64,000 nucleotides of DNA from an uncultured Corynebacterium sp. (lineage in GTDB: Bacteria; Actinomycetota; Actinomycetes; Mycobacteriales; Mycobacteriaceae). Under the pieces are notes generated by a model. That model was not told the origin of the DNA. It ran no database searches and was given only the letters and a program-made list of their open reading frames with translations. Positions 17,074-26,329 of the stretch are shown here, one piece after another. A program made the translations under genes and the position numbers. Position 1 is the stretch's first letter. Every line of letters begins with the position of its first letter. Where the stretch lies: contig CALTYZ010000013.1 of the NCBI GenBank assembly GCA_943913645.1, forward strand, positions 4,705 through 68,704, read 5' to 3'.

Positions 17074-17553
17074 GTGCCCGTGACTCGAACACCGTACACA
17101 CTGCTTATCGACGGCTACTCCGGCGCCGGCAAGACCACCCTCGCCCTGCGTATCGGGCACGCATTAGGTATTCGTGTCGTCCACATGGATGATTTCTATC
17201 CCGGATGGAGTGGGTTGGCAGAAGGTGCCCGCATAGTTGCCAACAGCGTGTTGCGCACTGCCAATCCTGGATATCAGCAGTGGGATTGGTATCAGTACCG
17301 GCCGGGGAGGTGGGTGTGCCTCGACCCAGAGGCTGATCTGATTGTGGAAGGGGTAGGGGCGGTAACGGCGGCGTCGATACGCGCGGCGCAGCTGCGTGGA
17401 ACCGTGGATACACTGCGGGTAGAACTTGACGCGCAAACACGTCAGCAACGTGCGTTTATGCGTGACGTCCACTTTGCGCCATACTGGCAGATGTGGGCCG
17501 CGCAGGAGGCGCGGCTTGAGCAGGTCCCAGTCGACGTGGTGGTGAGGGGGTAA
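17074..17553 (+). CDS. P-loop nucleoside kinase-like protein
   Basis: A 159-residue protein with a Walker A motif GYSGAGKTT (14-22), a DDFYPGW segment where uridine-kinase-like enzymes bind the acceptor, and DLIVEGVGAV as a Walker B-like strand. It is shorter than uridine kinase and lacks an obvious complete lid. It starts (GTG) four bases after ykoC, so it belongs to the TPP-controlled operon. A role in phosphorylating an imported thiamine-related compound is inference only. Confidence 0.75.
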   Translation: MPVTRTPYTLLIDGYSGAGKTTLALRIGHALGIRVVHMDDFYPGWSGLAEGARIVANSVLRTANPGYQQWDWYQYRPGRWVCLDPEADLIVEGVGAVTAASIRAAQLRGTVDTLRVELDAQTRQQRAFMRDVHFAPYWQMWAAQEARLEQVPVDVVVRG

Positions 17554-17662
17554 TAGGTTCACCCCCACGATATTTACGGCTGTGCAGTGTGCTTGAATCA
17601 CAGCTACCCGTAATCATGTAACTGGGGTCGCCATGACCTGTTACCGATCAAGGAGAATGTAA

Positions 17663-19270
17663 GTGAGCGTGAAAAAGACACTGGCAGCGTTTGCTGCCGG
17701 AGCCCTCACCCTCGGCCTGGCCGCATGCGGTGGATCGGACACTGCAACGGAAGGTGCTGGCACCGCAGGTACCGGTAACAGCGGTGGCCGAAACTACATC
17801 ACCGCTAAAGGAAGCGAGCCGCAAAACCCGCTCGTGCCGGGCAATACCAACGAAAATGGTGGCGGCAACATCGTCGATCTCATCTACTCCGGCTTGGTGT
17901 ACTACGACGCTGAGGGCGAAGCCCACAATGACATGGCGGAGTCGATCGACCTGGAAGGCGACACCACCTACCGCGTGACCTTGCGCGATGGCATCACCTG
18001 GTCTGATGGTTCGCCGGTGACCTCAAAAGACTTCGTTGACGCCTGGAACACGGTGGTCAAAGAGTCACTGTTGAGCGCCTACTTCTTCGAGCCGATTTTG
18101 GGCTTCGAGGAAGGCAAAGAGCTCGAGGGGCTCAAGGTTGTGGATGATAAGACCTTCACCATCGAGCTGGCACAGCCGGAGGCAGACTTCCCGACCCGCC
18201 TGGGATACGCCGCCTACTACCCAATGCACGAGTCCGCATTCGAAGATTTGGCAGCCTATGGTGAAAACCCGATCGGCAACGGCCCGTACAAACTCAAGGA
18301 ATGGAACCATAACCAGGATGCGACCCTGGTGCCCAATGAGGAGTACGACGGCGACCGCACCCCGAAAAATGATGGCGTGACCTTCGTCTTCTACGCACAA
18401 GATGACGCCGCCTACGCGGATCTGCTTGCCGGCAACCTGGATGTCACTGATGCGATCCCTGACTCTGCTTTTGCTACCTTTGAGCAGGAGTTGGGGGACC
18501 GGGCGGTTAACCAGCCAGCTGCGGTGTTCCAATCCTTCACCATCCCGGAGCGCGAAACGCACTGGAGCGGGGAAGAAGGCAAGCTGCGGCGCGCTGCGGT
18601 GTCCCGCGCCATCAACCGCGCCGAGATCACATCCACGATCTTTGACGGCACACGCACCCCGGCGACGGACTTTACCTCCCCGGTTATTCCTGGCCACTCT
18701 GACAGCCTCACCGGGGCAGAGGTGTTGCAGTACGACCCGGAGGAAGCGAAGCGCCTGTGGGCCGAAGCGGACGCGCTCAACCCGTGGTCTGGTGAGCTGG
18801 CAATCGCGTACAATGCGGACGGCGGCCACCAAGCCTGGGTTGATGCGGTAGCAAACTCGATTAAGAACACGCTTGACATCGACGCAGTGGGCAACGCATA
18901 CCCTGACTTCAAGTCGTTGCGCGACGAGGTGACCAACCGTGAGATTGAGGGCGCATTCCGCACTGGCTGGCAGGCAGACTACCCGTCGCTGGGTAACTTC
19001 CTGGGCCCGTTGTACGGCACCGGCGCTGGTTCAAATGATGGTGACTACTCAAACCCCAAGTTCGACGAGGTTTTGAAGCAGGCGGCCAACGCTGACGATG
19101 TTGCAGCGGCAACCCCGCTGTACAACGAGGCGCAGGAGATTCTCCTCGAGGACCTCCCAGCGATTCCGTTGTGGTACGCCAACGTTTCGGGCGGCTACTC
19201 GGAGAAGGTCGATGACGTCGTCTTCTCCTGGAAGAGCGTGCCTGTGTACTACAACATCACCAAGAAGTAA
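17663..19270 (+). CDS. Peptide/nickel-type ABC transporter substrate-binding lipoprotein
   Basis: A 535-residue lipoprotein: lipobox LGLAAC with C22, a Gly/Thr linker, then an SBP family 5 domain (about 45-530) with TYRVTLRDGITWSDGSPVTSKDFVDAW, the family signature. It should deliver oligopeptides or a similar ligand to the permeases encoded next. GTG 17663 is supported by AAGGAG at 17650-17656. It opens a four-gene importer operon. Confidence 0.93.
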   Translation: MSVKKTLAAFAAGALTLGLAACGGSDTATEGAGTAGTGNSGGRNYITAKGSEPQNPLVPGNTNENGGGNIVDLIYSGLVYYDAEGEAHNDMAESIDLEGDTTYRVTLRDGITWSDGSPVTSKDFVDAWNTVVKESLLSAYFFEPILGFEEGKELEGLKVVDDKTFTIELAQPEADFPTRLGYAAYYPMHESAFEDLAAYGENPIGNGPYKLKEWNHNQDATLVPNEEYDGDRTPKNDGVTFVFYAQDDAAYADLLAGNLDVTDAIPDSAFATFEQELGDRAVNQPAAVFQSFTIPERETHWSGEEGKLRRAAVSRAINRAEITSTIFDGTRTPATDFTSPVIPGHSDSLTGAEVLQYDPEEAKRLWAEADALNPWSGELAIAYNADGGHQAWVDAVANSIKNTLDIDAVGNAYPDFKSLRDEVTNREIEGAFRTGWQADYPSLGNFLGPLYGTGAGSNDGDYSNPKFDEVLKQAANADDVAAATPLYNEAQEILLEDLPAIPLWYANVSGGYSEKVDDVVFSWKSVPVYYNITKK

Positions 19271-19286
19271 CCAGCACGCCGAGACC

Positions 19287-20213
19287 ATGTTGCGCTACAT
19301 CGGGCGGCGACTGTTGCAGATGATCCCCGTCTTCTTCGGGGCGACGCTACTGCTGTATTCCCTTGTTTTTCTCATGCCAGGGGACCCAGTGGAAGCACTC
19401 GGCGGTGACCGCGGTTTAAGCGAGGCGGCCCGCGCTCGCATCACCGCCGAGTACAACCTGGACAAACCGTTCATTGTCCAATACTTGCTCTACATCAAGG
19501 GCATCTTTTCCCTTGACTTCGGCAAGACATTTTCCGGACAGCCAGTGAGCACGGTGATGGCGAACGCCTTTCCCGTTACTATCAAGCTGGCGCTGATGGC
19601 GCTCGTGTTCGAGGCAGTCTTCGGCATTATTTTCGGAGTGATCGCCGGAGTCCGCCGCGGGGGTGTCTTCGACTCCACAGTGCTGGTGGTGTCACTGTTC
19701 GTCATCGCCGTGCCGAGCTTTGTCATCGGCTTTGTGTTGCAATACGTCGTTGGCGTGCGCTGGGGGCTGCTGCCTGTCACCGTGGGGCGCAATGAAACGT
19801 TCGAGGCGTTATTGATGCCTGCGATTGTGTTGGGGGCGTTATCGTTCGCCTACGTGGTTCGTTTGACCCGTCAATCGGTCAGTGAGAACCTCCGCGCGGA
19901 TTACGTCCGCACAGCGCGAGCCAAAGGGTTGAGCAGCGGGCAGGTCATGCGCCGCCACGTGCTGCGCAACTCCATGATTCCGGTGGTGACCTTCCTTGGT
20001 GCTGACCTTGGCGCTCTGATGGCGGGTGCGATCGTCACCGAGGGCATCTTTGGCATCAACGGCGTGGGGGGAACGATGTACCAGGCCATTATCAAAGGTG
20101 AGCCCGCCACTGTTGTGTCATTTACTACGGTGCTGGTGATTGTGTACATCATCGCCAACCTCATTGTTGACCTCCTCTACGCCGTCTTAGATCCGAGGAT
20201 TCGCTATGCCTGA
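19287..20213 (+). CDS. ABC transporter permease, DppB/OppB type
   Basis: A 308-residue permease starting MLRYIGRRLLQMIPVFFGATLL, with six membrane helices. The EAA loop VRTARAKGLSSGQVMRRHVLRN, which contacts the ATPase, lies at about 205-235. It follows the binding-protein gene by 16 bases. ATG 19287 marks the start of homology. Confidence 0.92.
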   Translation: MLRYIGRRLLQMIPVFFGATLLLYSLVFLMPGDPVEALGGDRGLSEAARARITAEYNLDKPFIVQYLLYIKGIFSLDFGKTFSGQPVSTVMANAFPVTIKLALMALVFEAVFGIIFGVIAGVRRGGVFDSTVLVVSLFVIAVPSFVIGFVLQYVVGVRWGLLPVTVGRNETFEALLMPAIVLGALSFAYVVRLTRQSVSENLRADYVRTARAKGLSSGQVMRRHVLRNSMIPVVTFLGADLGALMAGAIVTEGIFGINGVGGTMYQAIIKGEPATVVSFTTVLVIVYIIANLIVDLLYAVLDPRIRYA

Positions 20214-21204
20214 TCCGACATCCGGTTCCGTACCGTCTGCGGAGGCAGACAACCTTGTTGACGCCCGCGTGCTGCGCGGCCAGGAGTACTTCATTGCCGA
20301 TACGGACGAGACAGGTCTTGGAGCCGTCGACGCGGTTGCTGATGGTCGCGTTCCCAGCAGTCAATGGGGCGAGGCATGGAAATATCTGCGTCGCCGACCC
20401 CTCTTTTGGTTTGCTACCGCGCTGATTCTGCTCGCGCTGGCACTTGCGCTTATGCCGCAACTTTTTACCTCTACAGATCCACGCGAGTGCATATTGTCGC
20501 GCTCCCTTGGTGCCCCTGAGGCCGGCCACCCATTCGGCTTTGACCGCCAAGGCTGCGACATCTACGCACGCACCGTCTACGGCGCGCGTGCGTCGGTGAC
20601 CGTGGGGGTGTTAACAACCATCATGGTCACCCTGTTCGGCACCGTGGTTGGCGCCATCGCCGGGTACTTCGGCGGGATTTGGGACACGCTGCTATCGCGG
20701 TTGACGGACATCTTCTTCGCCGTTCCACTCGTGCTCGCCGCCATCGTGGTGATGTCCATGTTTAAAAACCAGCGTTCCATTTGGATGGTGGTGTTCGCCC
20801 TGGCCTTATTCGGCTGGACGCAGATTGCCCGCATCACGCGAGGTGCGGTGATGAGCGTGAGAAATGACGAGTATGTCACCGCCGCCCGTGCGCTAGGTGC
20901 ATCCGATCTGAGAATCATTACCTCCCACATCCTGCCGAACTCCGCCGCCCCGATCATCGTGTACGCAACAGTAGCGCTGGGCACGTTCATCGTCGCCGAA
21001 GCGACCTTGTCATTTCTGGGCATCGGGTTGCCCTCAACAGTGGTCTCGTGGGGTGGAGATATTTCCAGAGCGCAGGCGTCGTTACGCACACAGCCCATGG
21101 TTTTGTTCTATCCAGCGATTGCGCTTGCGCTGACCGTGTTGAGCTTCATCATGATGGGCGATGTCGTACGCGATGCGCTCGACCCGAAGGCGAGGAAACG
21201 ATGA
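20206..21204 (+). CDS. ABC transporter permease, DppC/OppC type
   Basis: A 332-residue permease. An unusually long hydrophilic N-terminus (about 65 residues) precedes WKYLRRRPLFWFATALIL; the EAA loop is YVTAARALGASDLRIITSHILPN. It overlaps the dppB-like gene by 8 bases and is overlapped by the ATPase gene, so all four importer genes are tightly coupled. Confidence 0.92.
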   Translation: MPDPTSGSVPSAEADNLVDARVLRGQEYFIADTDETGLGAVDAVADGRVPSSQWGEAWKYLRRRPLFWFATALILLALALALMPQLFTSTDPRECILSRSLGAPEAGHPFGFDRQGCDIYARTVYGARASVTVGVLTTIMVTLFGTVVGAIAGYFGGIWDTLLSRLTDIFFAVPLVLAAIVVMSMFKNQRSIWMVVFALALFGWTQIARITRGAVMSVRNDEYVTAARALGASDLRIITSHILPNSAAPIIVYATVALGTFIVAEATLSFLGIGLPSTVVSWGGDISRAQASLRTQPMVLFYPAIALALTVLSFIMMGDVVRDALDPKARKR

Positions 21205-22916
21205 GTGAGCACCAACCCGCACACACAGCAGGGCCGGCGCCGCTGCTTGAGATCGAGAACCTGCACATCACGTTCCAGTCCACGACCGGGGCGGTGGAGG
21301 CGGTCCGCGGTTTCGACTTGACCCTCTACCCGGGTCAGTCAGTTGCCATCGTCGGTGAATCGGGGTCGGGTAAATCAACCGCTGCTATGGCGATCCTGGG
21401 GCTTTTACCCGCAAACGGTGCGGTCACTGACGGCACGATCACATTCGACGGGCAAAACCTGACTGCGCTCGATGAAAAAGGCTGGCAGGCAGTCCGCGGA
21501 TCACAAATCGGGCTGGTGCCACAGGACCCGATGAGCAATCTCAACCCGGTGTGGCGCATCGGCACCCAAATCGAAGAGTCGTTGCGAGTCAATCATGTCG
21601 TGGAGGGCTCGAAACGACATGAGCGGGTCGTTGAGCTGCTTGAAGAAGCCGGTTTGCCGGACGCGAAGCGGCGTGCCCAGCAATACCCACACGAGTTTTC
21701 TGGAGGTATGCGCCAGCGAGCCCTGATCGCGATCGGTTTGGCGGCGCGACCAAAGCTGCTTATTGCAGACGAGCCGACCTCTGCGCTGGACGTGACCGTG
21801 CAGAAGAAGATCCTCGACCATCTTGAGCACCTGACCGCAGAGCTGGGCACCGCACTGTTGTTTATCACCCACGACCTTGGGCTCGCCGCGGAGCGCGCTG
21901 ACTTTGTTGTGGTCATGCATCGGGGGCGAATTGTGGAAAAAGGCCCGAGTCTGAAAATCTTGCGCCAGCCCGGTCACCCGTACACGCAGCGGCTGGTCAA
22001 AGCTGCGCCCTCGCTTGCATCTGCGCGAATCCAATCTGCGAAAGCTGCCGGCCTTGCTACCGCCGAGGACATTACTGCTGGGCGCAGCGAGGGTGAGGAA
22101 GTCGTGCGCGTTGAACGCCTGGTCAAGGAATTTGAGGTGCGTGGGCAGCGCGGGGAGCAAAAAACGCTGCGCGCTGTTGATGATGTGAGCTTTTCGCTCC
22201 AGCGTGGCCAAACACTGGCCCTTGTCGGCGAGTCCGGCTCAGGTAAGTCCACAGTGGCAAATATGTTGCTCAACCTGCTCGAACCCACAAGCGGGCGGGT
22301 GATATTTGAAGGCAAGGACACCGCGAAGCTCAGCCGTAAGGAACTCTTCGGCCTGCGCCGCAAGATGCAGGTCGTGTTTCAAAACCCCTACGGTTCCCTC
22401 GACCCGATGTACTCGGTGTATCGGTGTATTGAAGAGCCGCTTGCGCTGCACAAGGTGGGCAGCCGCGCGCAGCGGGAGACACGGGTCGCCGAGCTTTTGG
22501 AGCTGGTCCAGCTTCCGCGCTCAGCGATGCGCCGGTACCCAAATGAGCTATCAGGTGGGCAGCGCCAACGCGTTGCGATCGCGCGCGCTCTCGCCCTACG
22601 CCCAGAAGTAGTTGTGTTGGATGAGGCGGTGTCAGCCCTCGATGTACTGGTGCAGCATCAAATCATCCATCTGCTTGCGCAGCTGCAAGAAGAGCTCGAC
22701 TTGTCCTACTTATTCATCACTCATGACCTCGCAGTTGTGCGCCAAACCGCAGACCAGATCGTGGTGATGCGCGAAGGCAAGGCAGTCGAGCAGGGGGTAG
22801 CGGATGAGATTTTCTCTAACCCGCAGGATGACTACACGAGAAATCTCATTGATTCGGTGCCAGGGCTCAATATTGAATTGGGGACGGGAAAAGACCTCGG
22901 TATCGAGGTGTACTAA
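21201..22916 (+). CDS. ABC transporter fused double ATPase, DppD-DppF type
   Basis: A 571-residue protein containing both importer ATPases in one chain. Domain 1: GESGSGKST, FSGGMRQRALIAIGLA and LLIADEPTSALDVT. Domain 2 (from about 290): GESGSGKST, LSGGQRQRVAIARAL and VVVLDEAVSALDV. In domain 2 the usual EPT after the Walker B Asp is EAV, which keeps the catalytic Glu. ATG 21201 overlaps the dppC stop by four bases (ATGA). Each domain ends with the oligopeptide-type extension (GHPYTQRLVKAAPSL). Confidence 0.92.
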   Translation: MSEHQPAHTAGPAPLLEIENLHITFQSTTGAVEAVRGFDLTLYPGQSVAIVGESGSGKSTAAMAILGLLPANGAVTDGTITFDGQNLTALDEKGWQAVRGSQIGLVPQDPMSNLNPVWRIGTQIEESLRVNHVVEGSKRHERVVELLEEAGLPDAKRRAQQYPHEFSGGMRQRALIAIGLAARPKLLIADEPTSALDVTVQKKILDHLEHLTAELGTALLFITHDLGLAAERADFVVVMHRGRIVEKGPSLKILRQPGHPYTQRLVKAAPSLASARIQSAKAAGLATAEDITAGRSEGEEVVRVERLVKEFEVRGQRGEQKTLRAVDDVSFSLQRGQTLALVGESGSGKSTVANMLLNLLEPTSGRVIFEGKDTAKLSRKELFGLRRKMQVVFQNPYGSLDPMYSVYRCIEEPLALHKVGSRAQRETRVAELLELVQLPRSAMRRYPNELSGGQRQRVAIARALALRPEVVVLDEAVSALDVLVQHQIIHLLAQLQEELDLSYLFITHDLAVVRQTADQIVVMREGKAVEQGVADEIFSNPQDDYTRNLIDSVPGLNIELGTGKDLGIEVY

Positions 22917-22926
22917 CTGCACGCAG

Positions 22927-23463
22927 CTACGCTTGAGGGGCGAGCGTGACATCGTCGGCCCACGTCAGCTCTACCCCAAGTGTGCGCAGCCATTGCATTG
23001 CGTCATCTTCATTGCGGGTGATGCCTGCGACGGCGCGAAGTGTCGCTTCGATGGCATCCTCGGCCTCTTCGGGTGTGATGAAGCCGGCGGCTGCGGCAGC
23101 AACCAATTCGTCAACGTCGAGGACCTCGGTTGGACTACCGGTGCGGCAGATGAGGTCAATATAGAGATCGCGAGTGGTCCACACTTCACCGTCAACTGTG
23201 ATATCTGCGATGTCGACGTAGTAGTCCTGCGGTGGGATGATCCCCTCGCGAAAGTGGAAGATGTTGGCCCGCAGCTGCAAGCTGGGCAGCAGCCAGCTTT
23301 CAAGGTAGCCAAACTTTGGGTGGTCTGCGCCGCGCGCCATGTAGAGGCCAAACGGGGTCACGGTGAACGTGTCCACAGCCCGGAGAAACCCTTTTGGGTC
23401 TGTGTTGGTGCGTGACGTGGTGTCGAATACTTCCTGTTTGACCGGGTGGAGATCGACGCTCAT
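22927..23463 (-). CDS. DUF402 domain-containing protein
   Basis: A 178-residue protein with the DUF402 pattern: GLYMARGADHPKFGYLESWLLPSLQLRANIFHF, then PQDYYVDIADITVDGEVWTTRDLYIDLI and an acidic VLDVDELVAAAAAGFITPEEAEDAIEA. Characterised DUF402 proteins are metal-dependent nucleotide phosphatases or RNase E/G-associated; no specific role can be given. It converges on the importer operon with 10 bases between and follows the secreted protein gene by 4 bases. Confidence 0.82.
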   Translation of the reverse strand: MSVDLHPVKQEVFDTTSRTNTDPKGFLRAVDTFTVTPFGLYMARGADHPKFGYLESWLLPSLQLRANIFHFREGIIPPQDYYVDIADITVDGEVWTTRDLYIDLICRTGSPTEVLDVDELVAAAAAGFITPEEAEDAIEATLRAVAGITRNEDDAMQWLRTLGVELTWADDVTLAPQA

Positions 23464-23467
23464 GTGT

Positions 23468-24205
23468 TTACCTCACGGAAAAGCTCGCTGCGGTGGGGGC
23501 GAACTTGCACGTGTTTTCTGTGGTACGAACACTGCCATCAACAACGGCAATGACACGGCCAGACCCGGTATCTGCTGTAGTAGACAGTGTTGCTGGTCCT
23601 TGTGGGTTGATCTGGTGGTTTGCCAGCGGTGTGATACCGCTGCGCCCGGTATCAAGGTTCACCCAGTAGACGTTCATCAACCCTTGGTCAGCGGCTGCAG
23701 CTGGGGTGCCAAGTGCGGTGAAAACAAAGGTTGCCTCGCCCGGTCCCGCTCCAGGGGCTGGGGTTTCGGTGGGGCCTGCGACCACGAGCGCCGAGGCTGT
23801 GGAGTGCAGCCCGTCGCCGATGCAGTTACTTGCCACGGTTGGCCAGTAGAACTGGGTGAACGTGGGGGCGTCTTCGGGCAGGGGAGGGCCACCTGCTTCA
23901 CCGGTGCCGGCGAAAAACCCGAGGGCGGTGCGCAGTGCGTTGGCAACGTCAGTAGGCACGAATGGTTGCGCCGCAAATGCTTCGATTTGCTCAATGGTGT
24001 GGGTGGTTGGGCGTCCGAGTTCATCCACGTAGCGCGATGACAGCGCGTGTTCAGCCGGTGGGGCCGGTTTGGCTGACTGTGCGGATGCGACAGCTGTGGC
24101 AGGAATAGGGCTGTTGGTAGTTGCAAGCCCTGCAAGTGCGACCGCTGTGGCTGCGGCTACTGCTGCGGTGTGCAAGGCGTGCGTGAGTGTGTGAGAAAGG
24201 CGCAC
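23468..24205 (-). CDS. Secreted corynebacterial protein of unknown function
   Basis: A 245-residue exported protein. The signal peptide covers about residues 1-45 (TAAVAAATAVALAGLA, then ATAVASAQS). The mature part contains FYWPTVASNCIGDGLHS and ENTCKFAPT, giving two Cys that may form a disulphide. GTG 24205 is preferred to ATG 24250, because AGAGGA lies 6 bases upstream and the n-region is more typical. Homologues sit next to typA in related genomes (recalled, not checked). Confidence 0.72.
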   Translation of the reverse strand: MRLSHTLTHALHTAAVAAATAVALAGLATTNSPIPATAVASAQSAKPAPPAEHALSSRYVDELGRPTTHTIEQIEAFAAQPFVPTDVANALRTALGFFAGTGEAGGPPLPEDAPTFTQFYWPTVASNCIGDGLHSTASALVVAGPTETPAPGAGPGEATFVFTALGTPAAAADQGLMNVYWVNLDTGRSGITPLANHQINPQGPATLSTTADTGSGRVIAVVDGSVRTTENTCKFAPTAASFSVR

Positions 24206-24406
24206 AAGGATCCTCTTTGATCTTGAATGGACAAAATGTGTTAGTACCAACTGTCACAGTAGTCACTTTTGTATCATGGTCAAGTGTGGCGGCAGCAACG
24301 TTGAAAAGCACCATGCCTAAACCGCTAGAACGCAAAGTGCATCTACCGGAGCCCGGGGGTAGTGTTTAACCGTCTACATCCGCCTACTGTGAAGGAGCGG
24401 TGTGTT

Positions 24407-26323
24407 ATGTCGCATCCCGAATTCCGAAACGTCGCCATTGTCGCCCACGTCGATCATGGAAAAACCACCTTGGTCAACGCCATGCTGGAGCAATCCGGCG
24501 TCTTCAGTGACCACGGTGAACACGGTGACCGTGTGATGGACTCTGGTGAGCTGGAATCAGAGCGCGGCATCACCATCTTGGCAAAAAACACCGCTGTGCG
24601 TCGCGCCGGCCAAGGCAAAGACGGCCGCGATCTGGTCATCAACGTGATTGACACCCCAGGCCACGCCGATTTCGGCGGCGAGGTTGAGCGGGGGCTGTCC
24701 ATGGTTGACGGGGTTGTTTTGCTCATTGATGCCTCAGAGGGTCCACTTCCGCAGACGCGTTTTGTGCTGGGCAAGGCACTCGAGGCGAAAAAACCGGTCA
24801 TCATTTGTGTCAACAAAACCGACCGCCCAGATGCCCGCATTGATGAAGTCGTCGAAGAGGCACAAGACCTGCTGCTGGAGCTTGGCGCAGGCCTGGAAGA
24901 CCCGGAGGCAGCAGAAGCCGCAGAAAACCTCCTTGAACTGCCCGTACTCTACACCTCCGGGCGGGCAGGACGGGCTTCACTGACCAACCCCGGCAACGGA
25001 GAGCTACCTGATAACGATGACCTCCAACCGTTGTTCGACGTCATTTACGAAGTGCTGCCGGAACCATCTGCAGATGTGGACGCACCGTTTCAGGCACAGG
25101 TCACCAACCTGGACTCGTCGTCATTTTTAGGTCGCATCGCACTTGTGCGCGTCTACCGCGGCACGGTGAAAAAAGGGCAGACAGTCGCATGGGTGCACTA
25201 CGACGCAGACGGCAACCAACACGTCAAAAACGTCAAGATCGCAGAGTTGCTTGTCACTGAGGGCCTTGAGCGTGTCCCCGCGACTGGCGAGGTCGTTGCC
25301 GGCGATATTGCTGCTGTTTCAGGCATTGATGAGATCATGATTGGTGATACACTCACCGACCCGGAGAAGGTGGACCCCCTTCCGCGCATCAAGATCGATG
25401 ATCCAGCGATCTCCATGACAATCGGGGTGAACACCTCACCGATGGCAGGGCGAAACGGCGGCGATAAGCTGACCGCACGCATGGTCAAGGCACGCCTGGA
25501 TCAAGAGCTCATCGGCAACGTTTCAATCAAAGTCCTGCCCACCGAGCGCCCTGATGCATGGGAGGTCCAGGGGCGCGGCGAGATGGCACTGACCGTCTTG
25601 ATTGAAACGATGCGCCGCGAAGGCTTTGAGCTGACCGTAGGCAAGCCGCAGGTGGTGACAAAGGAAATCGACGGCAAGACGTTCGAGCCGTACGACCACA
25701 TCGTCATCGACGTTCCCGCAGAGCACCAAGGGGCGGTCACCCAACTCATGGCCACTCGCAAGGGACAGATGACATCTATGGCCAATACAGGCTCGGGTGA
25801 TTGGGTGCGCATGGAGTTTGACGTGCCTGCGCGCGGGCTGATCGGGTTTCGCACCACATTTTTGACGGAAACTCGCGGTGCGGGGATTGCAAACTCGTAC
25901 TCCATTGAGCATCGCCCATGGGCGGGGGAGATCAAGGGCCGCCCGACTGGTTCGTTGGTTGCCGATCGCACCGGGCAAGTCACCGCTTACGCCCTACAGC
26001 AACTCGCTGACCGGGGTGAATTCTTCGTCGAGCCGGGTGCGGAAACCTATGAGGGCATGGTTGTGGGTGCGAACTCTCGCGATGAGGACATGGATATCAA
26101 CATCACGAAGGAAAAGAAGCTCACCAATATGCGCTCCGCTACCGCGGATGCCACTGTGACACTGCAAAAAGCCCGCTCGCTCTCACTTGATGAAGCAATC
26201 GAGTTCTGCGATGACGATGAATGCGTGGAGGTAGCTCCAGAGGCAATGCGGGTGCGCAAGATCATCCTGGACGCCACCGAGCGTGGCCGCGCCCGCTCGC
26301 GTGCGAAGCAGCTGAACAAGTAG
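24407..26323 (+). CDS. typA: Translational GTPase TypA/BipA
   Basis: A 638-residue ribosome-associated GTPase. G1 is AHVDHGKTT, the switch region includes ERGITILAKNTAV, G3 is DTPGHADFGGE and G4 is NKTDRPDAR. EF-G-like domains II, III and V follow, with the BipA-specific C-terminal region (VGANSRDEDMDINITKEKKLTNMRSA). Its known role is ribosome assembly and stress-linked translation. ATG 24407 follows GAAGGAG (24391-24397). Confidence 0.96.
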   Translation: MSHPEFRNVAIVAHVDHGKTTLVNAMLEQSGVFSDHGEHGDRVMDSGELESERGITILAKNTAVRRAGQGKDGRDLVINVIDTPGHADFGGEVERGLSMVDGVVLLIDASEGPLPQTRFVLGKALEAKKPVIICVNKTDRPDARIDEVVEEAQDLLLELGAGLEDPEAAEAAENLLELPVLYTSGRAGRASLTNPGNGELPDNDDLQPLFDVIYEVLPEPSADVDAPFQAQVTNLDSSSFLGRIALVRVYRGTVKKGQTVAWVHYDADGNQHVKNVKIAELLVTEGLERVPATGEVVAGDIAAVSGIDEIMIGDTLTDPEKVDPLPRIKIDDPAISMTIGVNTSPMAGRNGGDKLTARMVKARLDQELIGNVSIKVLPTERPDAWEVQGRGEMALTVLIETMRREGFELTVGKPQVVTKEIDGKTFEPYDHIVIDVPAEHQGAVTQLMATRKGQMTSMANTGSGDWVRMEFDVPARGLIGFRTTFLTETRGAGIANSYSIEHRPWAGEIKGRPTGSLVADRTGQVTAYALQQLADRGEFFVEPGAETYEGMVVGANSRDEDMDINITKEKKLTNMRSATADATVTLQKARSLSLDEAIEFCDDDECVEVAPEAMRVRKIILDATERGRARSRAKQLNK

Positions 26324-26329
26324 GCCGCG

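Noticed and set aside
21501..22211. 236-codon open frame on the minus strand inside the fused importer ATPase gene
   Set aside because: Opposite an intact double ABC ATPase; no start signal or family similarity.
23363..24040. 225-codon open frame opposite the DUF402 and secreted protein genes
   Set aside because: Cys/Gly-rich shadow frame spanning the boundary of two real genes.
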